IMG/VR virus record: IMGVR_UViG_3300032331_000527
Location: 62,001-126,000 of that record
Length of the DNA: 64,000 nt
From: a virus
Reading direction: 5' to 3' (one strand)
The notes under the pieces are model-generated. The model did not search any database. It was given only the letters and a program-made list of their open reading frames with translations, and had not been told where the DNA came from. Each line of letters starts with the position of its first letter. Positions within the stretch are counted from its first letter, which is position 1. Positions 35,855 to 43,183 of the stretch are shown here, in pieces. The position numbers and the translations under genes are program-made.

Positions 35855-36444
35855 GACGAAAACACATTACGCATAACTTTTTTTATCGTTTCCCGTTCAA
35901 TCCGTACGAACGGACGATACTTACTCAGCTGGCGATATAACTCAGGCCAGATGATTTGGTCGTCTATCAAAGAGTTCCACGTCTCCAACATATCGCCAAC
36001 GAAAATATCAAAGGCAATGATAGTCTCTGCTTTTATTTTTCCGCCAAGATACATTTTCAATAGTGTAGGATGACCAGTCGTAATCGTAATGCATTGTTTC
36101 CAGTCATCCTGCTCTTTTATATATTCTAGATCCTGCTTCAGATTATATGAAAAGGTATCCATTCGACCTTTCCAAGACATATATACTTTCTCTGATTCAG
36201 GACCAGACATTTCACCAACCCAGCGAACGCCAGCCTGTGAAATGAAATTAGCAACAAAGAAATCAGTCAGCTCGTTATCATCGTACTTACGCTCGAGCTT
36301 GCGAAACAGATATTGATCCTTGCGCTTTAGAAAAGACTCATCAGATATCTTGCGAACTTTTCCGCCGTACTTGATGAAGTCGTAGTCGCTAGTGAAATGG
36401 AGCTTGAGTGCTTGATATTTTTGGTAGGCTTTAATTCCTTCCAA
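35851..36444 (-). CDS. 59: Helicase loader gp59
   Basis: 197 residues. YQKYQALKLHFTSDYDFIKYGG, ISDESFLKRKDQYLFRKLERKY, ELTDFFVANFIS, VRWVGEMS align by eye with T4 gp59 (YKLYLMIKQH, YDVIKYN, YQKRRDKYFFQKLSEKY, LIFISNLV, AWIGDI). gp59 binds gp32 and fork DNA and loads gp41 helicase for replication restart. T4 gp59 is 217 residues. Adjacent to gp32 as in T4. Overlaps the nucleotidyltransferase gene by 14 bases. Confidence 0.88.
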   Translation of the reverse strand: MEGIKAYQKYQALKLHFTSDYDFIKYGGKVRKISDESFLKRKDQYLFRKLERKYDDNELTDFFVANFISQAGVRWVGEMSGPESEKVYMSWKGRMDTFSYNLKQDLEYIKEQDDWKQCITITTGHPTLLKMYLGGKIKAETIIAFDIFVGDMLETWNSLIDDQIIWPELYRQLSKYRPFVRIERETIKKVMRNVFSS

Positions 36445-37423
36445 CGACCCAACCTCTCTGCTTCATCTTTTCGATTCTATGAGGCTTAACAAGCTCCATG
36501 ACACCAGACTGCGCACGGATTTCTTTCTTCATGATAGTTTCATACACATCACGACTGATATAGAGCTTATCATCCCAAGGCGTATACGAAACGCAGCAAT
36601 GTACCATATCAAAGTGCTCAACGAGCTTTTGTCTCGTAGGATATTTGGTCGTGATGAACTGCAACTTAGTGATCGTATCGAACGCAGTATATTCGATGCT
36701 GTCGTTATCCATATAGTTTGAGCTGCCTTCCTTGATGATTTCGCTTGAAGGATTCTTAAACTTGATCTGCTCGATATGCTTATGAAGCATATCCTTAGTT
36801 TTTTTATCGTTGAGAATAAACACGTCGATATCGTGTGGAGTAGCACCGTGAAATAGTGAAGTCCAGCAACCGCCAGCGATAACGATATTCTTGCTGTACA
36901 TAAGCTCGCTAGGAATATACATCCAGTATTTTTGCTTAAGATTTTGCTTAGCAGTAGTGATGATAGCTTGCTCATACGGACCAAACGTCTTATCGCGAGC
37001 TAAGATTTCTTCATCATTCAGCGGAACATAACCGACGTGACCACCATGCCCAACCATAGGAGAATATGTTGTTTGTATAGTTCCTGAACCACCACCCCAA
37101 CCTGCGCCTTGAGCGCCTGGAAAAACTATGCCACCTATCCCAGGATTCGCCGCTTCTCTTATGATATCGCCAAGTTTGTCAATAGGTACTGCCATGATAT
37201 TACTGATAGCCTCTAATATAACATGATGTGGATTTGTTGCATCTTCCAGAGCATATCTAGTTATTCTTTGTGCTGAGTGATTATCTTTATTCAAGATAGT
37301 CAAATCATCAGTCAAAGGACTAGTCATGAACACAATGTTGGGAAGATTAAGACTTCGAATCCACTCGCTGAGTTCGCTCATCGTGGTGTAGCCGTTTTTT
37401 CCGGTAGCGTGTGTTAAAGCCAT
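36431..37423 (-). CDS. Nucleotidyltransferase-fold protein
   Basis: 330 residues. About residues 170-215 show IVIAGGCWTSLFHGATPHDIDVFIL: a GG helix start followed by the DxD pattern of the pol-beta-like nucleotidyltransferase fold. A later strand KLQFITTKY and a second acidic position (EHFDMVHCCVSY) fit the third catalytic acid. A Gly-rich loop (GAQGAGWGGGSG) occupies 104-115. Substrate unknown; relatives occur in T4-like phages. It lies between gp33 and gp59, starting with a one-base overlap to the gp33 stop. Confidence 0.75.
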   Translation of the reverse strand: MALTHATGKNGYTTMSELSEWIRSLNLPNIVFMTSPLTDDLTILNKDNHSAQRITRYALEDATNPHHVILEAISNIMAVPIDKLGDIIREAANPGIGGIVFPGAQGAGWGGGSGTIQTTYSPMVGHGGHVGYVPLNDEEILARDKTFGPYEQAIITTAKQNLKQKYWMYIPSELMYSKNIVIAGGCWTSLFHGATPHDIDVFILNDKKTKDMLHKHIEQIKFKNPSSEIIKEGSSNYMDNDSIEYTAFDTITKLQFITTKYPTRQKLVEHFDMVHCCVSYTPWDDKLYISRDVYETIMKKEIRAQSGVMELVKPHRIEKMKQRGWVVGRN

Positions 37424-37662
37424 TAGATTGGTAACCGTGATCCAGTACGTTTCAGGAGTTTAAGGTTCATAGCTTCTGACTGAAGCAACTTACGCATTGT
37501 AGGTGTCATTAGCTTGGAGACGTTCTCGAACTCTAAGCCGGTCTTTTCGCAGACATCAGTAATCGCTTCAAGATAGCTCATACCTTTATCTGAAATACGC
37601 TGCTCAACCATAGAGATGAATGTGTTGGAACTCAACACGCTTGCGATTACTGCATCAGTCAC
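37423..37662 (-). CDS. 33: Late promoter co-activator gp33
   Basis: 79 residues from a GTG at 37662, 8 bases after GAGGAG and overlapping the cupin stop (GTGA). The core GMSYLEAITDVCEKTGLEFE followed by LLQSEAMNLKLLK matches T4 gp33 GMSYLEATTAFLEEN and IQSEAIDENLL. gp33 links host RNA polymerase beta-flap to the gp45 sliding clamp and activates late transcription. The 112-residue T4 protein has an N-terminal extension that is missing here. Linkage to gp59 and gp32, as in T4, adds support. Confidence 0.85.
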   Translation of the reverse strand: MTDAVIASVLSSNTFISMVEQRISDKGMSYLEAITDVCEKTGLEFENVSKLMTPTMRKLLQSEAMNLKLLKRTGSRLPI

Positions 37663-38102
37663 TTATTGAACTCCTCAGATAAACCAATAGCATCAGCAAC
37701 AGCTGTCAGCGTATTGGGATACGCTTTAGGAACAGTGTATGGAAGAGGATGATTTGTTGGACCACCGACACTACGACGAATGATATCTTCGCTGAGTAGC
37801 TCGGGATAGTAGAGTTCTAGCGCAGCGCAATCGTCGACGCAGTTGAACCAATGATATTCGCCAGGACGAACAGTAGTAAAGTCACCTGCTCTGAGCACAG
37901 TGACATCAACCAAGTCGTAGTCATTTTTTCGTACATGGATTTCCAGAGTTCCAGAAATAACGAAGAATCCGTTCCATTTGTGTTCATGCTTATGCTCCGA
38001 ACATTTGTAGCCTGCGTTGACGTTAATCTTATGCAGTTCGACTATAGGATTCTGAATAATTACGCTTGTGTCTCCCCAGACTTTTCCTGTGAAGTTGCCC
38101 AT
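37659..38102 (-). CDS. Cupin-domain protein, sugar-phosphate type
   Basis: 147 residues. Cupin motif 1 appears as CSEHKHEHKWNGFFVISG (His ligands 36, 38 and 40 region) followed by TLEIHV; motif 2 as AGDFTTVRPGEYHWFNC. The style is like mannose-6-phosphate isomerase type II C-terminal/sugar cupins. It overlaps KdsA by 43 bases, which suggests a joint role in nucleotide-sugar or Kdo metabolism. Catalysis not provable; could be an isomerase/epimerase or a binding protein. Confidence 0.75.
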   Translation of the reverse strand: MGNFTGKVWGDTSVIIQNPIVELHKINVNAGYKCSEHKHEHKWNGFFVISGTLEIHVRKNDYDLVDVTVLRAGDFTTVRPGEYHWFNCVDDCAALELYYPELLSEDIIRRSVGGPTNHPLPYTVPKAYPNTLTAVADAIGLSEEFNK

Positions 38103-38941
38103 GATGTACCCTTTCTCATATTTAATGAACGTTTGCTGATATAATCCAACTCTACTAAATCATATACTAATTTCTCGAACGTGTCAAGATAAATCATATT
38201 GGGTCCATCACTTGGCGCTTCAGTCGGATTCTCGTGGACTTCCATGAACACAGCGGAGACGCCAACAGAAACAGCAGCTCTAGCCATAAGAGTAACATAC
38301 TTACGCTCGCCCGATGAACTCGTACCATGAGCGCCAGGAAGTTGAACTGCGTGAGTGCAATCCATAACGACCTGATTGGTGTATTGCTTCATAACATCAA
38401 GGGAACGAAAGTCTACGACGAGATTGTTATAGCCAAATGTTGTGCCTCGCTCTGTGAACATATACTTTTCACAACCAAACTTCCGAAGCTTCTCGGCTAC
38501 ATTCCGCATCTCCCACGGAGACATGAACTGTCCTTTCTTCACGTTGACTGGCTTACCACTTTCCGCAGCCGCGCGAAGAAGATCAGTCTGACGACAAAGG
38601 AACGCAGGAATCTGAATGATATCAGCATTAACTGCATCACAGTGCCAAGGTTCGTGAACGTCCGTGAGAACCTCGATTCCTCGAGCACGGACGGCCTCCA
38701 TTCCGTAAAACGCCTCGTCGAAGCCGCTACCTCTTTTACTATCTGCGGAACTTCGATTCGCTTTATCGAAAGAGGTCTTATAGATGAAATTGATCTCTCT
38801 GTCGAATGCTTGACCTACTGCTTTGCAATCGGCTTGCAAATGTTCAGCCATCATAACTGCATGTTCCGTATTCTCAAATAGACACGGTCCAGCAATGATA
38901 CTTAGTGGTTTGTCGTTATGACAATTATCATAGAAGCTCAT
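38060..38941 (-). CDS. kdsA: 3-deoxy-D-manno-octulosonate 8-phosphate synthase
   Basis: 293 residues from ATG 38941 (an upstream GTG is in frame). Condenses phosphoenolpyruvate with arabinose-5-phosphate to give Kdo-8-phosphate for LPS inner core. Signatures: AGPCLFEN, YKTSFDKANRSSADS, VNVKKGQFMSPWEM, TERGTTFGYNNLVVDFRS, VMDCTHAVQLPG. Cys20 of GPC occupies the position that marks the metal-dependent class (the E. coli enzyme has Asn). Full length compared with the 284-residue E. coli enzyme, apparently intact. Unusual for a phage; probably modifies host LPS or supplies Kdo for another glycan. An internal promoter serves downstream genes. Confidence 0.95.
   Translation of the reverse strand: MSFYDNCHNDKPLSIIAGPCLFENTEHAVMMAEHLQADCKAVGQAFDREINFIYKTSFDKANRSSADSKRGSGFDEAFYGMEAVRARGIEVLTDVHEPWHCDAVNADIIQIPAFLCRQTDLLRAAAESGKPVNVKKGQFMSPWEMRNVAEKLRKFGCEKYMFTERGTTFGYNNLVVDFRSLDVMKQYTNQVVMDCTHAVQLPGAHGTSSSGERKYVTLMARAAVSVGVSAVFMEVHENPTEAPSDGPNMIYLDTFEKLVYDLVELDYISKRSLNMRKGTSWATSQEKSGETQA
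38159..38187 (-). promoter_or_regulatory. Intragenic sigma-70-like promoter upstream of cupin and gp33
   Basis: TTGACA (38187-38182), 17 bases, TATGAT (38164-38159) on the minus strand, inside the 3' part of kdsA. It would drive the cupin, gp33 and following genes independently. Confidence 0.55.
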
Positions 38942-38943
38942 TT

Positions 38944-39615
38944 TTAATCCCACAATGCGCGATAGTATTTACCGAAAAGAATGAATCCATTTGCTTTACG
39001 CTTGTCGAACTTAGCATTCTCTTCGTGATACACTTTCCAAGCCTCAACATTTTCTGGTGAATCGTCGAATGGAATTGCATCCATTATCCGACGAGTATAC
39101 GCACTAGGACTATCAGGAGCATCAGGATCTTCGTTTGCTTCCTGATTGAAAGTCCAAATCAATTCATCCAAAATCCAATCCCAACGAGCTTCGTGTAAGC
39201 TATCTACACCGCCGTATTTCTTGTCTTCTTCAGTTAGAGGCGGAGCAGAAGTCGAACGCAAATGCTCGGGAACGTCTTCGTCATCTACGAAGGGAGAACC
39301 GTGCTTAGTAGCTTTCAGTTGGATAAGCATAGGATGAATGATAATCGAAAGTGTATGATCCATTGACCACGTGTCGTAATTATCGAGCTTCACTTTGACA
39401 GTGCGCTTGCGCTTATCGTGTATCCAGTTGCAGAATTTGTGAACCCACGTTTCTGAGAGCCAGTCGCTGAACTTTTCTTTTGCTTTATAATCCCAACGCT
39501 CGTATCGAGGATCGTCATCATTCATGATGCCGTTGCGCTTAATCCAAAAGAATAGGATATCAGCGATTTGATATGCGCCGTACCAGGTCAGATAGGGTCC
39601 AATGTTTACTTTCAT
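38944..39615 (-). CDS. Conserved phage protein of unknown function (GPY...GKYYxxLWD family)
   Basis: 223 residues. It has the pattern of a widely distributed myovirus protein: N-terminal KVNIGPYLTWYGAYQIADIL, YDTWSMDHTLSIIIHPML, TKHGSPFVDDEDVPEHLRST, ARWDWILDELIWTFNQE and C-terminal NGFILFGKYYRALWD. No function known to me. It is Trp/Asp-rich, cytosolic, with no signal sequence. Lies immediately upstream of kdsA with a 2-base gap. Confidence 0.85.
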   Translation of the reverse strand: MKVNIGPYLTWYGAYQIADILFFWIKRNGIMNDDDPRYERWDYKAKEKFSDWLSETWVHKFCNWIHDKRKRTVKVKLDNYDTWSMDHTLSIIIHPMLIQLKATKHGSPFVDDEDVPEHLRSTSAPPLTEEDKKYGGVDSLHEARWDWILDELIWTFNQEANEDPDAPDSPSAYTRRIMDAIPFDDSPENVEAWKVYHEENAKFDKRKANGFILFGKYYRALWD

Positions 39616-39618
39616 GTG

Positions 39619-39834
39619 TCACCAGTTCTCGTAATCTGTGATGTCTTTCCAGAGGCCTTCGCCTTCCGCAGTTTCAATCTCTGCGCGAAGACAGAAACCA
39701 ATACCTGTGCTTCCGCCGATAAGAGTAATCTTGTGAGGCTGAGGATCCATAGGCTTGATCCACTCAGTCAAAGACTCTAACTCTTTAGGGCTAATCATTA
39801 GTTGATACTTACGTTCCACGCGATCCTCATCCAT
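39619..39834 (-). CDS. Hypothetical protein
   Basis: 71 residues using the ATG at 39834, one base after the preceding gene's stop; a longer TTG-initiated version would overlap that gene by 38 bases. Contains YQLMISPKELESLTEWI and a short strand/turn TLIGGSTGIGFCLRAEIE. No family recognised. Confidence 0.65.
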   Translation of the reverse strand: MDEDRVERKYQLMISPKELESLTEWIKPMDPQPHKITLIGGSTGIGFCLRAEIETAEGEGLWKDITDYENW

Positions 39835-39835
39835 A

Positions 39836-40051
39836 TTATTTAATTCCAAAGTGATCTTTAATTTGTTTAGCAATCCAAGGAGCCTGTGGCGCTGGTTCTA
39901 AACCAGTATCATATTCTATCATACAAATTTCAGCACATTCACGCACGATCAACTCAGCAAACTTTACTGATTGTCTAGTCGGCATATCACAACCGCAACT
40001 ACACATTTCTAATCCAGCCTGTACAGCAAGTTCTTTGATTCGCTCTTCCAT
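39836..40051 (-). CDS. Small conserved phage protein (FAELIVRECAE / IKDHFG type)
   Basis: 71 residues from ATG 40051; the GTG-initiated longer frame enters the tRNA and is not credible. Pattern MEERIKELAVQAGLEMCSC, SVKFAELIVRECAEIC, IAKQIKDHFGIK is a common small-protein family in T4-like phages; function unknown. A related protein with the same C-terminal IKDHFG ending lies at 48283-48588. Confidence 0.75.
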   Translation of the reverse strand: MEERIKELAVQAGLEMCSCGCDMPTRQSVKFAELIVRECAEICMIEYDTGLEPAPQAPWIAKQIKDHFGIK

Positions 40052-40066
40052 AACATGCTCCAAAGT

Positions 40067-40142
40067 TGGCTCGGGGTGATGGGCTCGAACCACCAACACA
40101 CAGATTCAAAGTCTGTAGTTCTACCAATTGAACTAACCCCGA
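40067..40142 (-). tRNA. tRNA-Gln (anticodon TTG)
   Basis: 76 bases with encoded CCA. Acceptor TCGGGGT pairs with ACCCCGA, then G-CCA; D arm GTTCAATTGGTAGAAC; anticodon arm ACAGA-CTTTGAA-TCTGT with TTG anticodon; T arm GGTGG-TTCGAGC-CCATC. The first base U pairing with A72 is typical of tRNA-Gln. Would decode CAA/CAG. Lies 4 bases beyond the adjacent gene's stop. Confidence 0.95.
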
Positions 40143-40146
40143 ATAA

Positions 40147-40389
40147 TCACTTAGTTTCTGTCAAGAGTTCCGCAGAGCCAGGAACTTGAGAAGGACGACG
40201 ATACTGCTCACTTGGATTATCTGAATCAACGAACTTCATAAGCTCTTGAGCCTTTGAAACGATATCTGTAGTCGTAGGAAACGGAATTTGCGATCCAGTC
40301 TTCTCAGCCGAGAAAAGGAATTCCTGATCGCACATTACTTGAGCCATCTGGAGAACCTGAAGTCGGATTTCTTTATCAGTCGTTATCAT
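40147..40389 (-). CDS. Hypothetical protein
   Basis: 80 residues from ATG 40389, with GGAG 8 bases upstream; a longer start would overlap the upstream gene region. Begins MITTDKEIRLQVLQMAQVMC, a helical segment resembling small conserved T4-like proteins, and ends in Pro/Ser-rich residues. No function assigned. Confidence 0.65.
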   Translation of the reverse strand: MITTDKEIRLQVLQMAQVMCDQEFLFSAEKTGSQIPFPTTTDIVSKAQELMKFVDSDNPSEQYRRPSQVPGSAELLTETK

Positions 40390-40408
40390 ATAATAAGCTC
40401 CGTGCTTG

Positions 40409-40942
40409 TTATGGATTAGTAGGAGATTTGGGTACATCGAATACGAACGTAATACGTTCAACTTCCGAAATGTTTTTCGCAGAGTGCATCTTTTTGTTAT
40501 CGAACCAAAAGAACGTTCCTGGACTAATTATATGTTCTTCACCGTCTACTTCATACAGATACTCTCCTTGGAGAGCAAAATGATATCTGTCACGCGAAAG
40601 ATAATACGTTCCGTCATCAATATGTCGTCCCATACTTCCACCGACCTGAAGTCGAAAGAACGCTGCGCGAGAAGTTTGCTCGATGTTCCAAGATCTCAAC
40701 CATTCGTGAATCTCGGTATACTTATCAAACAAAGGAGTGTTTTGCTGCTGTTCACAATTCTTGGGATTAATACGCTTCGACGGTACAACAGCCATAACGA
40801 GTGGAAGAAATCCATATGGATCCAGATCGCCAGCGATATTATCGTAAGTAGAAACAGCTTTCCAGTCGCCAGGATTATCTAATACCTGTTGAAGCACAGG
40901 CTGATATAATTCTTCGTAACTGATAAATCTAAAATTGGTCAT
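40409..40942 (-). CDS. Aspartyl/asparaginyl beta-hydroxylase-like 2OG-Fe(II) oxygenase
   Basis: 177 residues from ATG 40942. The double-stranded beta-helix core shows FRLQVGGSMGRHIDDGTYYL (His-x-Asp, first iron ligands), RYHFALQGEYLYEVDGEE, PGTFFWFDNKKMHSAKN (distal His) and a following Arg (ERITFVFD). The family hydroxylates Asp/Asn side chains or related substrates using 2-oxoglutarate; phage members are frequent in T4-like genomes with unknown targets. It lies immediately downstream of the tmRNA gene, so it may share the tmRNA promoter by read-through. Confidence 0.82.
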   Translation of the reverse strand: MTNFRFISYEELYQPVLQQVLDNPGDWKAVSTYDNIAGDLDPYGFLPLVMAVVPSKRINPKNCEQQQNTPLFDKYTEIHEWLRSWNIEQTSRAAFFRLQVGGSMGRHIDDGTYYLSRDRYHFALQGEYLYEVDGEEHIISPGTFFWFDNKKMHSAKNISEVERITFVFDVPKSPTNP

Positions 40943-41001
40943 AATCAATCCTGTGTGAAACGGGCCCGTTCTGTTCCAAGGTGGAGCCCATACCCGTGAG
41001 A

Positions 41002-41043
41002 TTACGCCGCTAGGCGAGTCTCGATGAGTGCATTATCGTTTGC
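41002..41043 (-). other. tmRNA tag reading frame ANDNALIETRLAA
   Basis: Resume codon GCA at 41043, then AAC GAT AAT and so on, to TAA at 41004-41002. Starts ANDN like many alphaproteobacterial tags and ends LAA, the usual ClpXP/ClpAP-type degron. The interior ALIETR segment may differ from the host tag. Confidence 0.9.
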
Positions 41044-41112
41044 ATCTAGAACGTCGCTTTGGTCTACTCGTACCTTTACTACAATCCGTCGAACCTGTTT
41101 CGCCCCCATCAA

Positions 41113-41204
41113 AGATACACAATATCAAGCACCCTCTTGACCGCAGCCACTCACTTCCGTCGAAGCTATTCAAACGTGGTAGGACCCGTCGGCATTGTGT
41201 ATCT
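41113..41204 (-). repeat. Inverted repeat bracketing the tmRNA intervening segment
   Basis: AGATACACAAT (41204-41194) and ATTGTGTATCT (41123-41113) are perfectly complementary over 11 bp. They sit one base from the acceptor CCA and five bases from the coding 5' end, so in precursor RNA they extend the acceptor stem and present the processing sites. Confidence 0.85.
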
Positions 41205-41275
41205 ATGGTGGAGGCGTCGGGTACTGCCCCCGAGTCCGAATCGTCTATTCTGAACGCCTCAACAACCTTAGCGTA

Positions 41276-41410
41276 TTATTTATAATACCACTTTACGGGT
41301 GGATTGTCAAGAAGGAATTTCCTAGCCTGTGTCTCAGACCAGTTATTGATACAGATATATCGCGGGCAATCCCAGTAGATAAAAGCCCACGAGCTATAGT
41401 GCTCGCTCAT
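41276..41410 (-). CDS. 44-residue protein overlapping the tmRNA promoter
   Basis: ATG at 41410 overlaps the stop of the exonuclease gene (ATGA), with GGAG 5 bases upstream. The 44-residue product is Trp/Tyr-rich (HYSSWAFIYWDCPRYICINNW) and ends WYYK. Its last 12 codons contain the -35 (TTGACA) and -10/late elements of the tmRNA promoter, the stop codon lying inside TATTATAAATAA. No family recognised; may be a genuine small gene or a leader-like relic. Confidence 0.65.
   Translation of the reverse strand: MSEHYSSWAFIYWDCPRYICINNWSETQARKFLLDNPPVKWYYK
41277..41310 (-). promoter_or_regulatory. Overlapping early and late promoters for tmRNA
   Basis: TTGACA (41310-41305), 17-base spacer, TATTAT (41287-41282) forms a sigma-70-like promoter. 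TATAAATA (41284-41277), the exact T4-type late octamer, overlaps its -10. Both would start transcription just before the tmRNA acceptor piece, so expression may continue from early to late infection. Confidence 0.7.
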
Positions 41411-42099
41411 GCTATCTCCGCCAGGGCTTTACGAACTCGATATTCGTGGTCGTCGCGCACGCGAATGAGATCAGCCACATAGTCGTTACGCTCGCCATGA
41501 AAAGCTTGGAACTCTTGGTCTTCGCTGACCATAAGGATAACGATATTAGGCGTCCTGATTCCAGTGTGCTCTTCGAACATGATTGAGTAAGCCGTAGCCT
41601 GTAGGAAGTAATCCTTAATCATGTCGCGAGTTTTCATTCGCGTGGCAGTCTTGAAATCGACTACAGTGACTTCACCGTTCCACTCGCAGATTAAGTCTGC
41701 TGTCCCTGCGACCCTGAGAATATCTGAGAACATAGGCGTTTCAGACGCATAGACAAGTTGCAAATTTTCATCCAGACATTTCTGAACAGGACGAAAGTAT
41801 GAGAGTGTCGTAGGTAGTATTTTTCTTGCATCTATTTCATCTCCGAGAATATATTTTTCCATGAGATTATGAAGAGCAGTCCCTCGGCTAGCTGCTTGTC
41901 TACTTATCTTGTTAGCTTGTTCTTCGCCGACACGACGTCGCCACTCAGCAAGAGACTTCTTCTTCTCAGGTTGAGAACCAAGAACGGTTGTTATTGATGG
42001 ATATATGTTACCATCGGGGGTCGAATATCGACGCCCCAATGATGTGTTGATTTGAAATGCTTTGGGTAAATCTATATGCGGACTATGGTCAAATTTCAC
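41407..42099 (-). CDS. PD-(D/E)XK exonuclease-like protein
   Basis: 230 residues from GTG 42099, which overlaps the PhoH stop (GTGA). PSITTVLGSQPEKKKSLAEW, ISRQAASRGTALHNLMEKYI (motif with Arg-Gly-Thr-x-x-His), VAGTADLICEWNGEVTVVDFKTA (catalytic Asp-x13-Asp-x-Lys) and FLQATAYSIMFEEHTG (Gln-x-x-Tyr) are the PDDEXK_1/RecB-like nuclease signature. Such nucleases in T4-like cyanophages are annotated as exonucleases possibly used in host DNA degradation or recombination. Confidence 0.85.
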   Translation of the reverse strand: MKFDHSPHIDLPKAFQINTSLGRRYSTPDGNIYPSITTVLGSQPEKKKSLAEWRRRVGEEQANKISRQAASRGTALHNLMEKYILGDEIDARKILPTTLSYFRPVQKCLDENLQLVYASETPMFSDILRVAGTADLICEWNGEVTVVDFKTATRMKTRDMIKDYFLQATAYSIMFEEHTGIRTPNIVILMVSEDQEFQAFHGERNDYVADLIRVRDDHEYRVRKALAEIA

Positions 42100-42869
42100 A
42101 CTATCATTCCTCGTTCTTCAAGATCTGTTCGCGTAATTATATAGTCGCGAACGAAGCCTGAACGAACGATATCATTCTTATCAAATTTGACAATATCAAA
42201 AGATTTCATTTCAGCTGCTACCTTGAGCAGATTAGGCATTCCGCTGCCTTCACGAGTATAGTCCTTTTGCGTAAAGTCACCACAGAAGATAACACGACAT
42301 CCTTCACCTACGCGAGTCATTACCGTATGGATTTCATGGTCACTCATATTTTGACACTCATCAATTATAATAATGTTATCGCGAAATGTCAAGCCGCGAA
42401 GGAACGATGTTGTGTCAAATTGAATGTAGCCATTCTGTTTCAGCCAGTCGTAAGGCTTATCACAGACTTCCGAAATGATTCCTTGATAAGGGCTTTCGTA
42501 CACAGCAGCTTTATCCTTAGCATTGCCAGGAAGGAAACCGATGTCACGAGTTGGCACTACGCTTCGAAGGATGACGATTGGCTTAGGAGCGTCTCCACTA
42601 ATCATAGCATTCATAGAAAGCCATAACGCAATAAACGTCTTGCCTGTACCCGCGCAGCCATGAAGAATAAGATTTCTGTCGGAATGAAATGCTTCAAACG
42701 CGATACGCTGAGCAGCAGTCTTTGGGGAGATTTTACACAGACTAGGAATAACAGGTTGTCGATATCCTCCTGTTGTTCTAGTTCTCTTTTTTTGCTTTCG
42801 TTCTTTTCTCGTCAAATACTTACTGGCTTCGGCTTCAAGAAATGCTTCGTCTATGACTGGAGGCTTCAT
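42096..42869 (-). CDS. phoH: PhoH-like ATPase
   Basis: 257 residues. Walker A GCAGTGKT at 71-78; Walker B IIIIDECQ ending Asp170-Glu171; sensor-like VIFCGDFTQ; a basic N-terminal region (RKERKQKKRTR). The PhoH family couples ATP hydrolysis to RNA/DNA unwinding or processing; phage copies are common in marine and rhizobial T4-like phages, and the function in infection is unresolved. Overlaps the exonuclease gene by 4 bases, consistent with shared nucleic-acid metabolism. Confidence 0.92.
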   Translation of the reverse strand: MKPPVIDEAFLEAEASKYLTRKERKQKKRTRTTGGYRQPVIPSLCKISPKTAAQRIAFEAFHSDRNLILHGCAGTGKTFIALWLSMNAMISGDAPKPIVILRSVVPTRDIGFLPGNAKDKAAVYESPYQGIISEVCDKPYDWLKQNGYIQFDTTSFLRGLTFRDNIIIIDECQNMSDHEIHTVMTRVGEGCRVIFCGDFTQKDYTREGSGMPNLLKVAAEMKSFDIVKFDKNDIVRSGFVRDYIITRTDLEERGMIV

Positions 42870-42941
42870 TGTGGCTCCGATTGTTATGGTTATAGGGAAT
42901 CATAACGAAATACGAGAACGAGTCTGTGTCGTGAAATCTCC

Positions 42942-43175
42942 TTAGAATGTGTTGACGTTTGAGCGTGGATGTCGCTTCTTGATAGTCTTCAGAATATCTC
43001 TGAAGCCTGAGTCTGGTTTATTTTTGCTGGAAACGACGCCCGCTACGATAGGAGGAGCGCTGAGGCACTGACGCATGTGTGGATTCTCCGCGAGATAAGT
43101 CTCTAGCGCAGACCAAGACATGAATTCGGTGGAAGTTTCACCGGTTTCAGTATTTTCAATTGTGTATGTTGGCAT
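42942..43175 (-). CDS. Small conserved phage protein (FmdB-like without zinc ligands)
   Basis: 77 residues. MPTYTIENTETGETSTEFMS, LETYLAENPHMRQCLSAP, PDSGFRDILKTIKKRHP and terminal SNVNTF match a small protein widespread in T4-like phages, related in layout to FmdB-type zinc ribbons but lacking the CxxC pairs. Function unknown. A 72-base gap before PhoH contains only its ribosome-binding region. Confidence 0.8.
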   Translation of the reverse strand: MPTYTIENTETGETSTEFMSWSALETYLAENPHMRQCLSAPPIVAGVVSSKNKPDSGFRDILKTIKKRHPRSNVNTF

Positions 43176-43183
43176 CTTATCCT

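Larger units (their letters stand above)
40959..41273 (-). ncRNA. ssrA: Circularly permuted two-piece tmRNA (alphaproteobacterial type)
   Basis: Transcribed on the minus strand in permuted order. First the acceptor piece (about 41273-41206): T arm TCGGG-GGCAGTA-CCCGA, then GCCTCC-A-CCA ending at 41206. Then a 98-base intervening segment (41205-41108). Then the coding piece starting GGGGGCGAAACAGGTTCGACGG at 41107. GGGGGC pairs with GCCTCC to form the acceptor stem across the two pieces. The coding piece contains the tag frame ANDNALIETRLAA plus stop (41043-41002) and ends near the palindrome AACGGGCCCGTT (40959-40970). Mature ends and pseudoknots are inferred. Role: ribosome rescue and peptide tagging; this copy could retag or rescue during infection. 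SmpB is not visible in this window. Confidence 0.93.

Noticed and set aside
40052-40099. GTG-initiated N-terminal extension of the 71-residue gene
   Set aside because: The extension reads through the tRNA-Gln 3' half; the internal ATG at 40051 gives a product matching its family.
41028-41482. Plus-strand open frames across the tmRNA locus
   Set aside because: They lie over the structured tmRNA and its promoter; the minus-strand RNA explains the sequence completely.
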